Positions 9,244 to 17,004 of a stretch of DNA of 64,000 bases are shown here, in pieces. Within the stretch, counting starts at the first letter, position 1. Each line of letters starts with the position of its first letter. Source of the stretch: Oscillospiraceae bacterium (GTDB taxonomy: Bacteria > Bacillota > Clostridia > Oscillospirales > Ruminococcaceae); NCBI GenBank assembly GCA_017432285.1, contig JAFRJM010000042.1, positions 62,001 to 126,000 of the forward strand, written 5' to 3'. Under the pieces are notes generated by a model that searched no databases, was not told where the DNA came from, and saw only the letters and a program-made list of their open reading frames with translations. A program made the position numbers and the translations under genes.

Positions 9244-9935
9244 TCTGTCTCCTTAGCTTCAGGATATTCATTGCATAGCAGCCTATATGGTGCTTCATCC
9301 TCTTCAATGGCAGGAAATCTGCCTACAGGAGGGTTGAACCTGTTATCAGTGTTGTCATCATTGCATTGGCTCACTTCTCCGAGTAATACATCTCCGCTTC
9401 CCGGTTCTACTGAAAAATCGTGGTACAAATATTGCTGTATATGGATACTCTCACCTGGTGTAAGACGTATCTGTGTACCGGCAGGCACTGTATACGTCCT
9501 TCCGTCCGTGTGGACAGTTACATCAGACTCATAGTCTATCTCTTCATCCGGAAGCGAATTGTACACTTTTATCAAAACGTTACCGCCACCGCGGTTGATT
9601 ATGTCTTCTGTTTTGAACCAGTGAAAATGATTAGGAGCATACTGTCCCTCTTTCAGAAACAAGAGCTTCTCAGCATACACTTTGGGATACTTGTCTGGCA
9701 TGCTCCGGTTACCGTTCCTGATCGTGATGAGGGAGAATCCTACCTTATTAAAATCACCAAGGCCGTAATCCGTTATATCCCACCCAAGCATACAGTCACG
9801 TATCTCATCATATTCGTGTCCTTTAGTCTCCCATTCCTCCGGGGTGAAACTGCAGAAAGGAGGCAAGTAGCAGCAGTATTTTCTGCACATTTCCTCCAAC
9901 TCTTTTATCGCAGCATTTACTTCAGAGCGTTTCAT
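9240..9935 (-). CDS. D-lyxose ketol-isomerase
   Basis: A 231-residue cupin of the D-lyxose isomerase family, which interconverts D-lyxose with D-xylulose and often also mannose with fructose, using a divalent metal such as Mn2+. The metal site is visible as PNHFHWFKTEDI (two His and a Glu) and a later His in IQQYLYHDF. The conserved EVSQCNDDNTDNRF stretch near the C-terminus is characteristic. No xylulokinase or sugar transporter is adjacent; the neighbours are an aldose epimerase (4-base overlap) and an exonuclease (4-base overlap), so the physiological sugar is uncertain. Confidence 0.88.
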   Translation of the reverse strand: MKRSEVNAAIKELEEMCRKYCCYLPPFCSFTPEEWETKGHEYDEIRDCMLGWDITDYGLGDFNKVGFSLITIRNGNRSMPDKYPKVYAEKLLFLKEGQYAPNHFHWFKTEDIINRGGGNVLIKVYNSLPDEEIDYESDVTVHTDGRTYTVPAGTQIRLTPGESIHIQQYLYHDFSVEPGSGDVLLGEVSQCNDDNTDNRFNPPVGRFPAIEEDEAPYRLLCNEYPEAKETE

Positions 9936-10885
9936 ACTTTTTCCCCTTTATCTCTTCTTTGTGCTCTCTCGTCCTTTTTGCGGCGTTTCTCATGTCGCTC
10001 GGCTTGCTTTTGAACCTTGTTTTCATAAAACTTGTTCATTTTCTCACCGCCTCTGAATACGTTCCTGACAGCTTTCTTTCCGCCGTTCTTGACATTGAGA
10101 TATCTCAGCTTAAGAAAATACTCTTCTCCGCACGAGCATTGAGCAACAGAGGCTCTCTTGCCATCTCCATATACAGCCCATGGCTGACTTTCGACTTTTT
10201 CTCCGCATGCCGGACATATAAACAGTCGTAATTTGGAATCATGATAGGCATCGCGGGCCACACTGTAATTATGCTCATATACGATCAGAGGTTCTCCGTC
10301 GTCAAAATCTTCGATAGGCGTTTCGTAGGTTTTGATCCCCTCTTCAAGATCTAAGTGCTTGCACACATAAAATGTGTTAATAGCATCATGCAGAGCATCA
10401 TGAGCTTCCATGCCGGTCTCCCCGACTTTTTCCAGTGCTTCGCTAAGACCGCAGCTCCTTCCCTCATGCAGGATCTGATGATCGAAGAACTGCTGAAGAT
10501 CAAACACTTCTTTCATATACTGATCAGGATCCATATGGAACAATCTCAGGTTCTGACGTAAAACACGGAGGTCATTGTTGCTCCAGCTCATAAACACTGC
10601 ATCAGAACCACACCACTTCATAAAAGCAGAAAAAGCATCGGGAAACACTATTCCTTTCATAAGCTCCTTATTGCCAATACCGGTAAGTTTGGATACATTG
10701 GAATTCATCTTTTTATAGTATTTGGGAGTGATCATTATCTTGAAAGTATCGAGAAGATCACAGGCCTGATTAGTCTTTACTGCGCCTATCTCGATCACTT
10801 CGCCTTCAAGAAATACTGGCGAGGTTATTCTCATTCCGCTGTATACAGGCTGATTCCACTCCAAATCAAAAATGATGTAATCCAC
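9932..10885 (-). CDS. DEDDh 3'-5' exonuclease with C-terminal zinc ribbon
   Basis: A 317-residue protein that starts with GTG at 10885; GGGAG lies about 11 bases upstream. The DnaQ-like exonuclease domain (residues about 1-180) shows FDLEWN (metal-binding Asp and Glu), a central SWSNNDLRVL with Asp, and HDALHDAINT, the His and Asp of the ExoIII motif of the DEDDh class. Residues about 215-265 hold CPACGEKV and CSCGEEYFL, a likely four-Cys zinc ribbon. The tail is highly basic with many Lys/Arg, suggesting nucleic-acid binding. It may act on RNA or short DNA. It heads the run down to 7062. Confidence 0.85.
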   Translation of the reverse strand: MDYIIFDLEWNQPVYSGMRITSPVFLEGEVIEIGAVKTNQACDLLDTFKIMITPKYYKKMNSNVSKLTGIGNKELMKGIVFPDAFSAFMKWCGSDAVFMSWSNNDLRVLRQNLRLFHMDPDQYMKEVFDLQQFFDHQILHEGRSCGLSEALEKVGETGMEAHDALHDAINTFYVCKHLDLEEGIKTYETPIEDFDDGEPLIVYEHNYSVARDAYHDSKLRLFICPACGEKVESQPWAVYGDGKRASVAQCSCGEEYFLKLRYLNVKNGGKKAVRNVFRGGEKMNKFYENKVQKQAERHEKRRKKDERAQRRDKGEKV

Positions 10886-10975
10886 CGCTGCTTTTTCTCC
10901 CTATAGTTAATCGTGGTTAACCCTTTGTTTAATAATACCACAACAAGAGCTGCAATCGTATTCGCCTGATTCAAA

Positions 10976-10998
10976 CAAAAAAAGCGCTTGACGCGCTT
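10976..10998 (-). terminator. Rho-independent terminator of the 116-residue gene
   Basis: AAGCGC and GCGCTT pair around a short loop, followed on the minus strand by a run of seven T. The stop codon of the 10997-11347 gene lies inside the stem. Confidence 0.65.
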
Positions 10999-11347
10999 AT
11001 AGTCCGTTGTTGCTAATATCTTCCGCCTTGAAATGTTTCTGAGGGAATAACCAGAATATGGCATAAAAAAACTTTCGGAACCATTTATCGCCATAATCTG
11101 CCAGATCTATGGGATCAGCAGCATCCTTCACTCTGGCCAGCACATTTATGTTCTTGGATTCAAGTAGGCAGGCAATATGATAAGCCCATGCATGAAAGTA
11201 TATCTCGCTGGCTAATTCCTGACTGGTCATTCCTATAATATGCTTTTCTCTCACTATCTCTTGTGCTTTATCATAACACTCCGACTTGGAGAGATATCTG
11301 TCATTTGCCTTAATTGAATATGTATGGTTTTCTCTTTTTATTCTCAT
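10997..11347 (-). CDS. Hypothetical protein, 116 residues
   Basis: I do not recognise this protein. From ATG 11347 (AAGGAAAT upstream) it has a basic N-terminus (MRIKRENHTYSIKANDRYLSK), a middle with MTSQELASEIYFHAWAYHIAC that looks helical, and an aromatic-rich C-terminal part WFRKFFYAIFWLF followed by PQKHF. No signal peptide or clear membrane segment was seen. The frame remains open upstream through the tmRNA 3' end, but a start there would sit inside a structured RNA. It lies between the tmRNA terminator and its own terminator, so it may be expressed by read-through from ssrA or from a weak promoter of its own. Confidence 0.6.
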   Translation of the reverse strand: MRIKRENHTYSIKANDRYLSKSECYDKAQEIVREKHIIGMTSQELASEIYFHAWAYHIACLLESKNINVLARVKDAADPIDLADYGDKWFRKFFYAIFWLFPQKHFKAEDISNNGL

Positions 11348-11363
11348 TTTATTTCCTTTTTTT

Positions 11364-11395
11364 CTAAAAAAGCCTCGTCCGAAGACGAGGCTTTT
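11364..11395 (-). terminator. Rho-independent terminator of ssrA
   Basis: AAAAGCCTCGTC (minus strand) pairs with GACGAGGCTTTT around TTCG, followed by more T. It begins three bases after the tmRNA CCA end. Confidence 0.85.
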
Positions 11396-11397
11396 AT

Positions 11398-11745
11398 TGG
11401 TGGAGATGGGGAGAATTGAACTCCCGTCCGAAAACCTTTCCACACGAGCGTCTCCGAGCGCAGTCGACCTATAAACATTCCCTCCACAGCAGCGGATCGA
11501 CGCGCTGATGCTTCAGTAGCTTCATACTTTACATGGAAGAACGCAAAGCTTAGTTCTTCGCACGTTCACCGCATAATTCTACGCCACTATCAGTTATGCG
11601 ATATCACTGACCGTGACGAGCAGCATTAAGCTGCTACTGCAACTAATTCGTTGTCAGTTGTTTTTAAAATGGAGAGTTTTTAACGGTTCCCCGCCGTTGC
11701 TCGCTTCTCCTGCTTCAAAATCCCCGTCGAAACCTTTACATCCCC
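11398..11745 (-). ncRNA. ssrA: tmRNA (one-piece)
   Basis: The RNA begins GGGGATG and ends CATCTCC-A-CCA, which pair as the tRNA-like acceptor stem with the CCA encoded. The T arm (GTTCAA within GAGTTCAATTCTCCC) is close to the 3' end. The tag frame runs from AAA at 11664 to TAA at 11626 and encodes KTTDNELVAVAA; after the charged Ala the tag is A-KTTDNELVAVAA. A resume codon for Lys is also known in lactobacilli. About 348 nucleotides is normal for tmRNA. It rescues stalled ribosomes with SmpB, whose gene lies one gene upstream. Confidence 0.95.
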
Positions 11746-11748
11746 TTT

Positions 11749-12267
11749 TTAGTATTTCTCGGGTTCAGGATACTCTTCACCGAATGTCTCAACACGGATA
11801 CTGGCTATCTTCTGATCCTTCAGAGGTCTGTCATATCTGTCACGTGGTACCTGAGAGATCTTCACAGCAGATTCAACATTCTCAGTTATCTTCCCGAATG
11901 CAGCATAATCACCGTCAAGATGAGGAGCATCAGCAACCATGATAAAGAACTGGCTTCCAGCAGAATCAGGCATCCTTGACCTTGCCATTGAAAGAACGCC
12001 AAGCGTATGAGCCAGCGGGTTATCAAAACCGTTGGATCTGAATTCACCTGGAATAGAATACCCCGGTCCGCCCATCCCGGTTCCGGTCGGGTCTCCTCCC
12101 TGGATCATAAACCCTGGAATAACACGGTGAAAGATAAGCCCATCATAATATCCGCTGTTTGCCAGCGAGATAAAATTGTTTACAGTGTTAGGAGCTATAT
12201 CCGGATACAGTTTTCCTATCATCCTGCTTCCGCTTTCCATAATAATGGTGACTTCCGGATTCTTCAT
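11749..12267 (-). CDS. Peptidyl-prolyl cis-trans isomerase, cyclophilin type
   Basis: A 172-residue cytosolic cyclophilin that catalyses proline cis/trans isomerisation. The active-site region [25 protein letters not shown] contains the catalytic Arg and the QGGD motif; [16 protein letters not shown] is the second conserved stretch, and AAFGKITE matches the C-terminal cyclophilin block. No signal peptide is present, so it acts in the cytoplasm. It overlaps smpB by 4 bases, and its stop lies four bases before the tmRNA 5' end, which places it inside the trans-translation cluster; that may be only operon economy. Confidence 0.93.
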   Translation of the reverse strand: MKNPEVTIIMESGSRMIGKLYPDIAPNTVNNFISLANSGYYDGLIFHRVIPGFMIQGGDPTGTGMGGPGYSIPGEFRSNGFDNPLAHTLGVLSMARSRMPDSAGSQFFIMVADAPHLDGDYAAFGKITENVESAVKISQVPRDRYDRPLKDQKIASIRVETFGEEYPEPEKY

Positions 12268-12743
12268 TCTATATTCCTCCTGTCTTTCATAGCACGTTCG
12301 GCAACACGTTTCATTTCACGTTCTGCTTCCGTCGCTCTCTTATCGTAAAGTTTTTTGCCTTTACATAGTCCAAGCTGGACTTTTACTCTGCTTCCCTTAA
12401 AATACAAAGACAAAGGTATAAGCGCCAGCCCTTCCTGTTTTACCTGTCCATACAGTCTGAGTATCTCCCTTTTGTGCATCAGCAATCGCTTAGGCCTCAA
12501 AGGGTCTCTGTTAAACACGTTCCCGTGTTCATAGGGGCTTATATGCATCCCATAAAGGATCATCTCCCCATTGATCACACGGCAATATGCATCTTTAAGA
12601 TTGACAGTCCCAGCCCGCAAAGATTTTACTTCTGTACCGTAGAGTTCTATTCCTGCTTCAAAGGTTTCAAGCACATAATACTCATGCCGGGCTTTTCGAT
12701 TGTCAACAATAGTCTTCAGACCGTTTTTATCTTTAGGAGCCAA
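12264..12743 (-). CDS. smpB: SsrA-binding protein SmpB
   Basis: A 159-residue RNA-binding protein needed for trans-translation; it binds the tRNA-like domain of tmRNA and mimics the missing anticodon arm. Visible signatures are [37 protein letters not shown], and the C-terminal tail [17 protein letters not shown], which folds in the empty mRNA channel. The length is standard. The gene is followed by the cyclophilin and ssrA on the same strand, so both tmRNA partners are encoded within 1.4 kb. Confidence 0.96.
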   Translation of the reverse strand: MAPKDKNGLKTIVDNRKARHEYYVLETFEAGIELYGTEVKSLRAGTVNLKDAYCRVINGEMILYGMHISPYEHGNVFNRDPLRPKRLLMHKREILRLYGQVKQEGLALIPLSLYFKGSRVKVQLGLCKGKKLYDKRATEAEREMKRVAERAMKDRRNIE

Positions 12744-12764
12744 CTATTCTGCTCTCCTTCTAAT

Positions 12765-13364
12765 CTACAGTTCGCTTCTTCCTTCCAGAGCCTTATAAAG
12801 AGTGATGTCATCAGCATACTCAAGATTCCCTCCGACAGGAACTCCGGTAGCCAGTCTGGTGACTTTGACACCGAAAGGCTTTATAAGCTTTCCGATATAC
12901 ACAGCTGTGGACTCGCCCTCTACAGTAGGATTAGTTGCCATTATAACTTCTTTAATATCTTCATCCGCAACCCTGTGAAGAAGATCTTTAATGTACAGTT
13001 GCTCAGGGCCAATTCCGTCCATAGGGCTTATAAGTCCATGAAGCACGTGGTAGAGCCCCTTATACTCATGAGTCCTCTCAATGGAATTGACATCGCGTGC
13101 ACTTTCCACGACACATATCACAGATCTGTCTCTGCGTTCATCTTCGCATATGCTGCACTTGTCCGAATCCGTGAGGTTGTGACATATCGGGCATTGATGG
13201 ATATTTCTCTTTGCTTCCGCCAAAGCCTCAGAGAAAGCAATGACATCTTCTTCATTCATGTCCAGAACATGATATGCAAACCTGGATGCAGACTTCCGTC
13301 CGACACCGGGCAATGAAGCAAAGCTGTCTATCAGCCTATCAAGAGAAGGAATGTTATTAGCCAT
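12765..13364 (-). CDS. recR: Recombination mediator RecR
   Basis: A 199-residue protein of the RecFOR pathway that helps load RecA on gapped DNA. The helix-hairpin-helix start LPGVGRKSASRFAYHVL, the zinc finger CPICHNLTDSDKCSIC, the Toprim stretch VICVVESARDV and the Walker-B-like C-terminal part are all present. The stop codon of ybaB overlaps its start region; dnaX-ybaB-recR is a widely conserved order in bacteria. Confidence 0.96.
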   Translation of the reverse strand: MANNIPSLDRLIDSFASLPGVGRKSASRFAYHVLDMNEEDVIAFSEALAEAKRNIHQCPICHNLTDSDKCSICEDERRDRSVICVVESARDVNSIERTHEYKGLYHVLHGLISPMDGIGPEQLYIKDLLHRVADEDIKEVIMATNPTVEGESTAVYIGKLIKPFGVKVTRLATGVPVGGNLEYADDITLYKALEGRSEL

Positions 13365-13705
13365 CAGATCAACCCCGGAATATTCAGTCCGCCTGTAAGC
13401 TGTCCCATTGATTCATCATAATCCTTGGAAGCGTTCTCTATAGCAGTATTTATTGCTGCAGCAACAAGATCTCCAAGCATATCCGTATCATCTGGATCGC
13501 ATACTTCAGGTTTGATAACTACTGACAGAACTCTGTGCTTCCCGTTAACAGTGGCTTCTACCATTCCACCACCGGAAGTAGCAGTATACTCTTTGGCATT
13601 AAGCTCTTCCTGCTTTGCCTCCATATCTGCCTGCATCTTGTTCAGTTTCTCGAGCATCTGGTTTCTGCTCTGTTTTCCGTATCCCTCAGGTAACCTTGCT
13701 TTCAT
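13364..13705 (-). CDS. Nucleoid-associated protein, YbaB/EbfC family
   Basis: A 113-residue protein whose N-terminal helix (MLEKLNKMQADMEAKQEEL) is a dimerising coiled coil and whose central strand block (GGGMVEATVNGKHRVLSVVI) is typical of YbaB. Family members bind DNA as dimers and may influence recombination. It has an extra basic segment of about 16 residues before the coiled coil. ATG 13705 has GAGAGGAAAT in front. It sits between dnaX and recR, the conserved place for this gene. Confidence 0.93.
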   Translation of the reverse strand: MKARLPEGYGKQSRNQMLEKLNKMQADMEAKQEELNAKEYTATSGGGMVEATVNGKHRVLSVVIKPEVCDPDDTDMLGDLVAAAINTAIENASKDYDESMGQLTGGLNIPGLI

Positions 13706-13706
13706 A

Positions 13707-15293
13707 TTATTTCCTCTCTATTTCTATTCCGTTTGCTTGTGCGAGCTCGATCAAATTCTGCATATCATTATTTGATTCAACGTTAGTTTCTTTCTTCTTC
13801 CAGGGACCGATAGGATACCGTTTTCCTGTGGTTTCGAAAATTGCATCCTTCAGTATCTGATTTGAGTCTTTATTATCTCTTATAAAAGCCATAGCGATGT
13901 CACTGCCCTCGATAAGGACATGCGTTCCATCGAAATGCGCATTTGATTTGGACAGGAGCGAACCTAAAGTCCTGTTGCGCTGTTTGACTATCTCCAAGAT
14001 GTCTTCCCATCTTTCAAAAGAATCAGTCGGCTGCTCTTCCGGAAGCGAGAACATCATCTGATCAGAATCATCTTCCTTTATCTCTGCAGGAATCTCTTCT
14101 TCTTCCTGTGGCATTTCAGTCGGTTGAGGTTTAACAGCAACGGGTTCCCTTGTGAACTGCGCCGAACTCTTTACAGGAGGCTGTTCCTTTTCCTCTTTAG
14201 CCCTGGCAGACAATGGCTGACCTTTCTCTGCGAGCTTAAGGACTGCCAGTTCCAATGTTATTTCCCTGTCCAAAGAACGTGATATCTTATCTGCAGCATC
14301 TGACAGTACATTAAGGTTATACAACAGTTCCTTTTCTGAATACTGTCCGGATTCAAACTCGTATCTCTTCTGCATCTCATTGGAGCAGTCCTTTAAAGTC
14401 ACCTTTCCGACCCTAACCATCAGCAGATTGCGGTAATGGCGTATCAGTTCGTTCAGAAGCCTTCCTGATTCTATTCCGTTCTCGTATAGCTGCTGAAGCG
14501 AATTCATGCACTCGACTGTATCAGCATTTCGTACAGCATTGCCCAGCTGGAACAAATAGCTCTTGTCTGTGAGGCCTGTTAGGCGCTGTACCACAGCCTC
14601 ATCAACGGTATCACCAAGAGAAGCAGAAGTATCCAAGAGCGACAAACCATCTCTCAGTGCTCCGTCTGCCAGACGCGCTATGAGAGTAGCAGCTCCTTCT
14701 GTCAGTTCGATATCCTCCAACTGAGCTATTTTCATCAGCCTTTCAGCTATAAGTTCTTCCGGAATACGCTTGAGATCAAATCTCTGACATCTGGAAAGAA
14801 TAGTAGCCGGGACTTTCTGTATCTCTGTTGTAGCCATAATAAACAGCACATGCTGCGGAGGTTCTTCCAAAGTCTTCAATAACGCATTGAATGCAGCATT
14901 GGAAAGCATATGTACCTCATCTATAATGTAGACTCTCATCTTACATATAGCAGGCATATATGACACTTCTTCCAGGATATCCCTTACATCATCCACTCTG
15001 TTGTTGGAAGCTGCGTCGATCTCTGTGACATCCAGGATAGAGCCATTGTCTATCCCTCGACATATGTCACAGTTACAGCAAGGTTCACCGTCCGCGATAT
15101 TGGGGCAGTTGACCGCTTTAGCAAGGATCTTAGCAAGAGTAGTCTTACCAGTGCCTCTGACACCGGTAAAAATATATGCATGACCAAGTTTACCAGCAAT
15201 CAGCTGATTCTTAAGGGCGGACGTAATGTTGTCCTGCCCGACAACATCTTCGAATCTGGTCGGTCTGTATTTCCTGTAAAGTGCAAGTTTCAT
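13707..15293 (-). CDS. dnaX: DNA polymerase III subunits gamma/tau
   Basis: A 528-residue clamp-loader ATPase. Visible are RKYRPTRFEDVVGQ, the Walker A loop GVRGTGKTTLAKI, a zinc module with CCNCDIC, the Walker B stretch YIIDEVHMLS, and sensor 1 (LFIMATTEIQKVPATILSRCQRF), which ends in the arginine-finger SRC motif. After about residue 370 a low-complexity acidic/Pro linker leads to a short C-terminal tau-like domain. ATG 15293 (MKLALYRKYRP) is chosen with GGAAGG about ten bases upstream; the alternative at 15302 is a TTG that would touch this site. The gene is transcribed behind the SRP RNA. I saw no slippery A-run that would clearly program frameshifting to gamma. Confidence 0.95.
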   Translation of the reverse strand: MKLALYRKYRPTRFEDVVGQDNITSALKNQLIAGKLGHAYIFTGVRGTGKTTLAKILAKAVNCPNIADGEPCCNCDICRGIDNGSILDVTEIDAASNNRVDDVRDILEEVSYMPAICKMRVYIIDEVHMLSNAAFNALLKTLEEPPQHVLFIMATTEIQKVPATILSRCQRFDLKRIPEELIAERLMKIAQLEDIELTEGAATLIARLADGALRDGLSLLDTSASLGDTVDEAVVQRLTGLTDKSYLFQLGNAVRNADTVECMNSLQQLYENGIESGRLLNELIRHYRNLLMVRVGKVTLKDCSNEMQKRYEFESGQYSEKELLYNLNVLSDAADKISRSLDREITLELAVLKLAEKGQPLSARAKEEKEQPPVKSSAQFTREPVAVKPQPTEMPQEEEEIPAEIKEDDSDQMMFSLPEEQPTDSFERWEDILEIVKQRNRTLGSLLSKSNAHFDGTHVLIEGSDIAMAFIRDNKDSNQILKDAIFETTGKRYPIGPWKKKETNVESNNDMQNLIELAQANGIEIERK

Positions 15294-15312
15294 TCCAAAC
15301 AATCCTTCCGCT

Positions 15313-15447
15313 GAAATCGGCGGTCAAGAGACGAGCAAAGTTGACTACGTCGCATGGTCACGATCTTAAGGCTGCTGTGTTCCCACCCTGACCTGGTTCG
15401 AAAGGTTCCATCGCGCAGGCTCTGCCCGCCTATTCACCGCCGATTTC
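15313..15447 (-). ncRNA. ffs: Signal recognition particle RNA (4.5S/small SRP RNA)
   Basis: The minus strand contains the SRP domain IV core CCAGGTCAGG, GGGAACACAGCAGCC and TTAAG, including the GGGAACACAGCAGC tetraloop and internal-loop side that Ffh binds. The ends GAAATCGGCGGT and ACCGCCGATTTC form a perfect 12-bp closing helix, so the mature RNA is about 135 nucleotides. It precedes dnaX by about 20 bases, a common arrangement, and has a consensus promoter at 15463-15491. The exact ends are inferred from the helix. Confidence 0.88.
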
Positions 15448-15462
15448 GGGTTAACAAGATGA

Positions 15463-15491
15463 ATTATATCTAATCCGCTTTTTCAAATCAA
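15463..15491 (-). promoter_or_regulatory. Strong promoter of the SRP RNA/dnaX transcript
   Basis: TTGATT (15491-15486) and TATAAT (15468-15463) on the minus strand are 17 bases apart. The predicted start is within about ten bases of the SRP RNA 5' end. Confidence 0.75.
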
Positions 15492-15563
15492 GCAAAGACT
15501 ACTATACTAAATCTCCGCATAAAAGACTGCGACAATCAGTATTTTCTCTTTGTTGAAAACGAT

Positions 15564-16133
15564 TTATTTAATGATCTCGCAGGTTGCAGAACCAACTATT
15601 CCTGCTGCATTTCCTTCATCAGTATCGACGTGCATTGCGGGAGTGAAATTCTGAGATACTCTGATAACGACATCACCAAAGATAAGAGATCTTTCAGGAG
15701 TATCTATTTTTGTAGAAACGACCTGCTTGTCTTCCAATCCGAGTTCCTCTGCGGTAGCTGGATCAAGGTGAATATGTCTCTTGGCCACGATAACACCGCT
15801 TGCCAGATCTACTTCGCCGCACGGTCCAACGAGTTTGCATCCAGGTGTCCCTTCAAGATCACCGCTCTCACGGATAGGCGCTGCTACTCCGATAGAACGT
15901 GCATCTGTTGCAGAGAGCTCGACCTGATCAGCCTTACGGCAGGGTCCAAGGATAGATACGTTTGAAAGAGTCCTCTTCGGACCAACAACATCTACTCTTT
16001 CATTGGATGCAAACTGTCCAGGCTGAGAAAGCTCTTTCTTAACTGTAAGCTCATGATCGGCTCCGAAAAGAACGTGTAATGTCTCTTCTGTAACGTGTAC
16101 ATGACGCGCTGAAATTTCTACTAAAACTGACAT
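15564..16133 (-). CDS. pduL: Phosphate acyltransferase, PduL family
   Basis: A 189-residue enzyme that moves an acyl group between CoA and phosphate (acetyl- or propionyl-CoA to acyl-phosphate). Two tandem domains each carry the metal-binding His motif: SARHVHVTEE near the start and AKRHIHLDPATA later. The protein begins directly at the first domain, so it lacks the N-terminal encapsulation peptide found on microcompartment PduL, and no shell protein gene is near. It therefore probably works in the cytosol as the housekeeping phosphotransacylase in place of Pta; the partner acetate kinase is not in the window. Its promoter (TTGCAC, 17 bases, TACAAT) is at 16171-16199. Confidence 0.9.
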   Translation of the reverse strand: MSVLVEISARHVHVTEETLHVLFGADHELTVKKELSQPGQFASNERVDVVGPKRTLSNVSILGPCRKADQVELSATDARSIGVAAPIRESGDLEGTPGCKLVGPCGEVDLASGVIVAKRHIHLDPATAEELGLEDKQVVSTKIDTPERSLIFGDVVIRVSQNFTPAMHVDTDEGNAAGIVGSATCEIIK

Positions 16134-16170
16134 TTATAATAATCCCCCTAAAATCTAATCAGACACAGAA

Positions 16171-16221
16171 ATTGTACTATTTCCACTAATCTTGTGCAAG
16201 TCCAAACAATGATGATATACT
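16171..16221. promoter_or_regulatory. Back-to-back promoters of pduL (-) and the uracil-DNA glycosylase gene (+)
   Basis: Minus strand: TTGCAC (16199-16194), 17-base spacer, TACAAT (16176-16171). Plus strand: TTGTGC (16192-16197), 18-base spacer, TATACT (16216-16221). The two -35 boxes overlap by four bases within CTTGTGCAAG, so one polymerase would exclude the other. Confidence 0.55.
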
Positions 16222-16238
16222 CTTTTTGAGGTGAGAAA

Positions 16239-16799
16239 ATGACGTTAGAATCGATGAACGAAGAAGTAAGGATATGTACCGCCTGCGGTCTTTGCCACAC
16301 CAGAACTAACACTGTTTTTGGTGTGGGAAATCCACATGCAGATATCATGTTCGTAGGAGAAGCCCCCGGAAAAAATGAAGATGAAACAGGAATACCTTTT
16401 GTCGGCGCTGCCGGCCATTTGCTTAATGATTACCTCACTGCTGTCGGATTATCAAGGGATGAAATCTATATAGCAAACATTATCAAGTGCAGGCCTCCGA
16501 ACAACAGAGATCCAAAGCCTGAGGAAGAAGATTGCTGTATTCATTTCCTGCATAAACAGATAGAGCTTATCGATCCCAAACTCATCGTATGTCTTGGAAG
16601 GATCGCTGCCAAAAGGCTTATCGACCCTAATTTCCAGGTCACAAAACAGCATGGCGAACTGTTTACATATCATGGGCGAAAGATAATGGCCACCTTCCAT
16701 CCAGCTGCTCTGTTGCGAAATCCAGCTAACAAGGTACCTACCTTTACAGACTTTGAAAAGATATATTCAATCGCAAAAGAACAGAATTACGTCTTCTGA
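16239..16799 (+). CDS. Uracil-DNA glycosylase, family 4 (iron-sulfur)
   Basis: A 186-residue DNA repair enzyme that removes uracil from DNA. The N-terminus [11 protein letters not shown] supplies the first two Cys of the 4Fe-4S cluster, and further Cys occur in IIKCRPP and in [25 protein letters not shown] is motif 1 of family 4, and [11 protein letters not shown] is the His-containing motif 2. The conserved GEAPG-x-E-D arrangement separates it from family 1 Ung. The start has GAGGTG seven bases upstream. It is a single-gene unit with a divergent promoter shared with pduL and a terminator after it. Confidence 0.93.
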   Translation: MTLESMNEEVRICTACGLCHTRTNTVFGVGNPHADIMFVGEAPGKNEDETGIPFVGAAGHLLNDYLTAVGLSRDEIYIANIIKCRPPNNRDPKPEEEDCCIHFLHKQIELIDPKLIVCLGRIAAKRLIDPNFQVTKQHGELFTYHGRKIMATFHPAALLRNPANKVPTFTDFEKIYSIAKEQNYVF

Positions 16800-16803
16800 A
16801 AAC

Positions 16804-16842
16804 GATTGCATGCCTTCGTCATGATGGCATGCATCTTTTTAT
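16804..16842 (+). terminator. Rho-independent terminator after the glycosylase gene
   Basis: TGCATGCC pairs with GGCATGCA around TTCGTCATGAT, followed by TCTTTTT. Confidence 0.8.
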
Positions 16843-16917
16843 ACAGCTCCAAAATACTATTTGTAAAAAAGTATTAAGTAATATGCGTCGTTTTTGTTCA
16901 AAATCGCTGAAATACTA

Positions 16918-16947
16918 TTACATTCGGGATATTTTATATGTTATAAT
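16918..16947 (+). promoter_or_regulatory. Promoter of the CarD-like gene
   Basis: TTACAT (16918-16923) and TATAAT (16942-16947) with an 18-base spacer lie about 60 bases before the start. The leader 16950-17004 shows no clear RNA motif. Confidence 0.5.
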
Positions 16948-17004
16948 AATCATGTCTAAGGAATAACGTTTAATCAGTGTGCAATGCTTTTGTTATGGTG
17001 AACA

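Noticed and set aside
9420-10013. 197-codon plus-strand frame opposite the lyxose isomerase gene
   Set aside because: Antisense to a recognised cupin; no ribosome site and no motif.
12474-13316. 280-codon plus-strand frame opposite smpB and recR
   Set aside because: It lies opposite two conserved genes, has no ribosome site and its composition has no domain pattern.
16148-16348. 66-codon minus-strand frame across the pduL/glycosylase promoters
   Set aside because: It begins inside the glycosylase gene and covers two promoters; there is no ribosome site.
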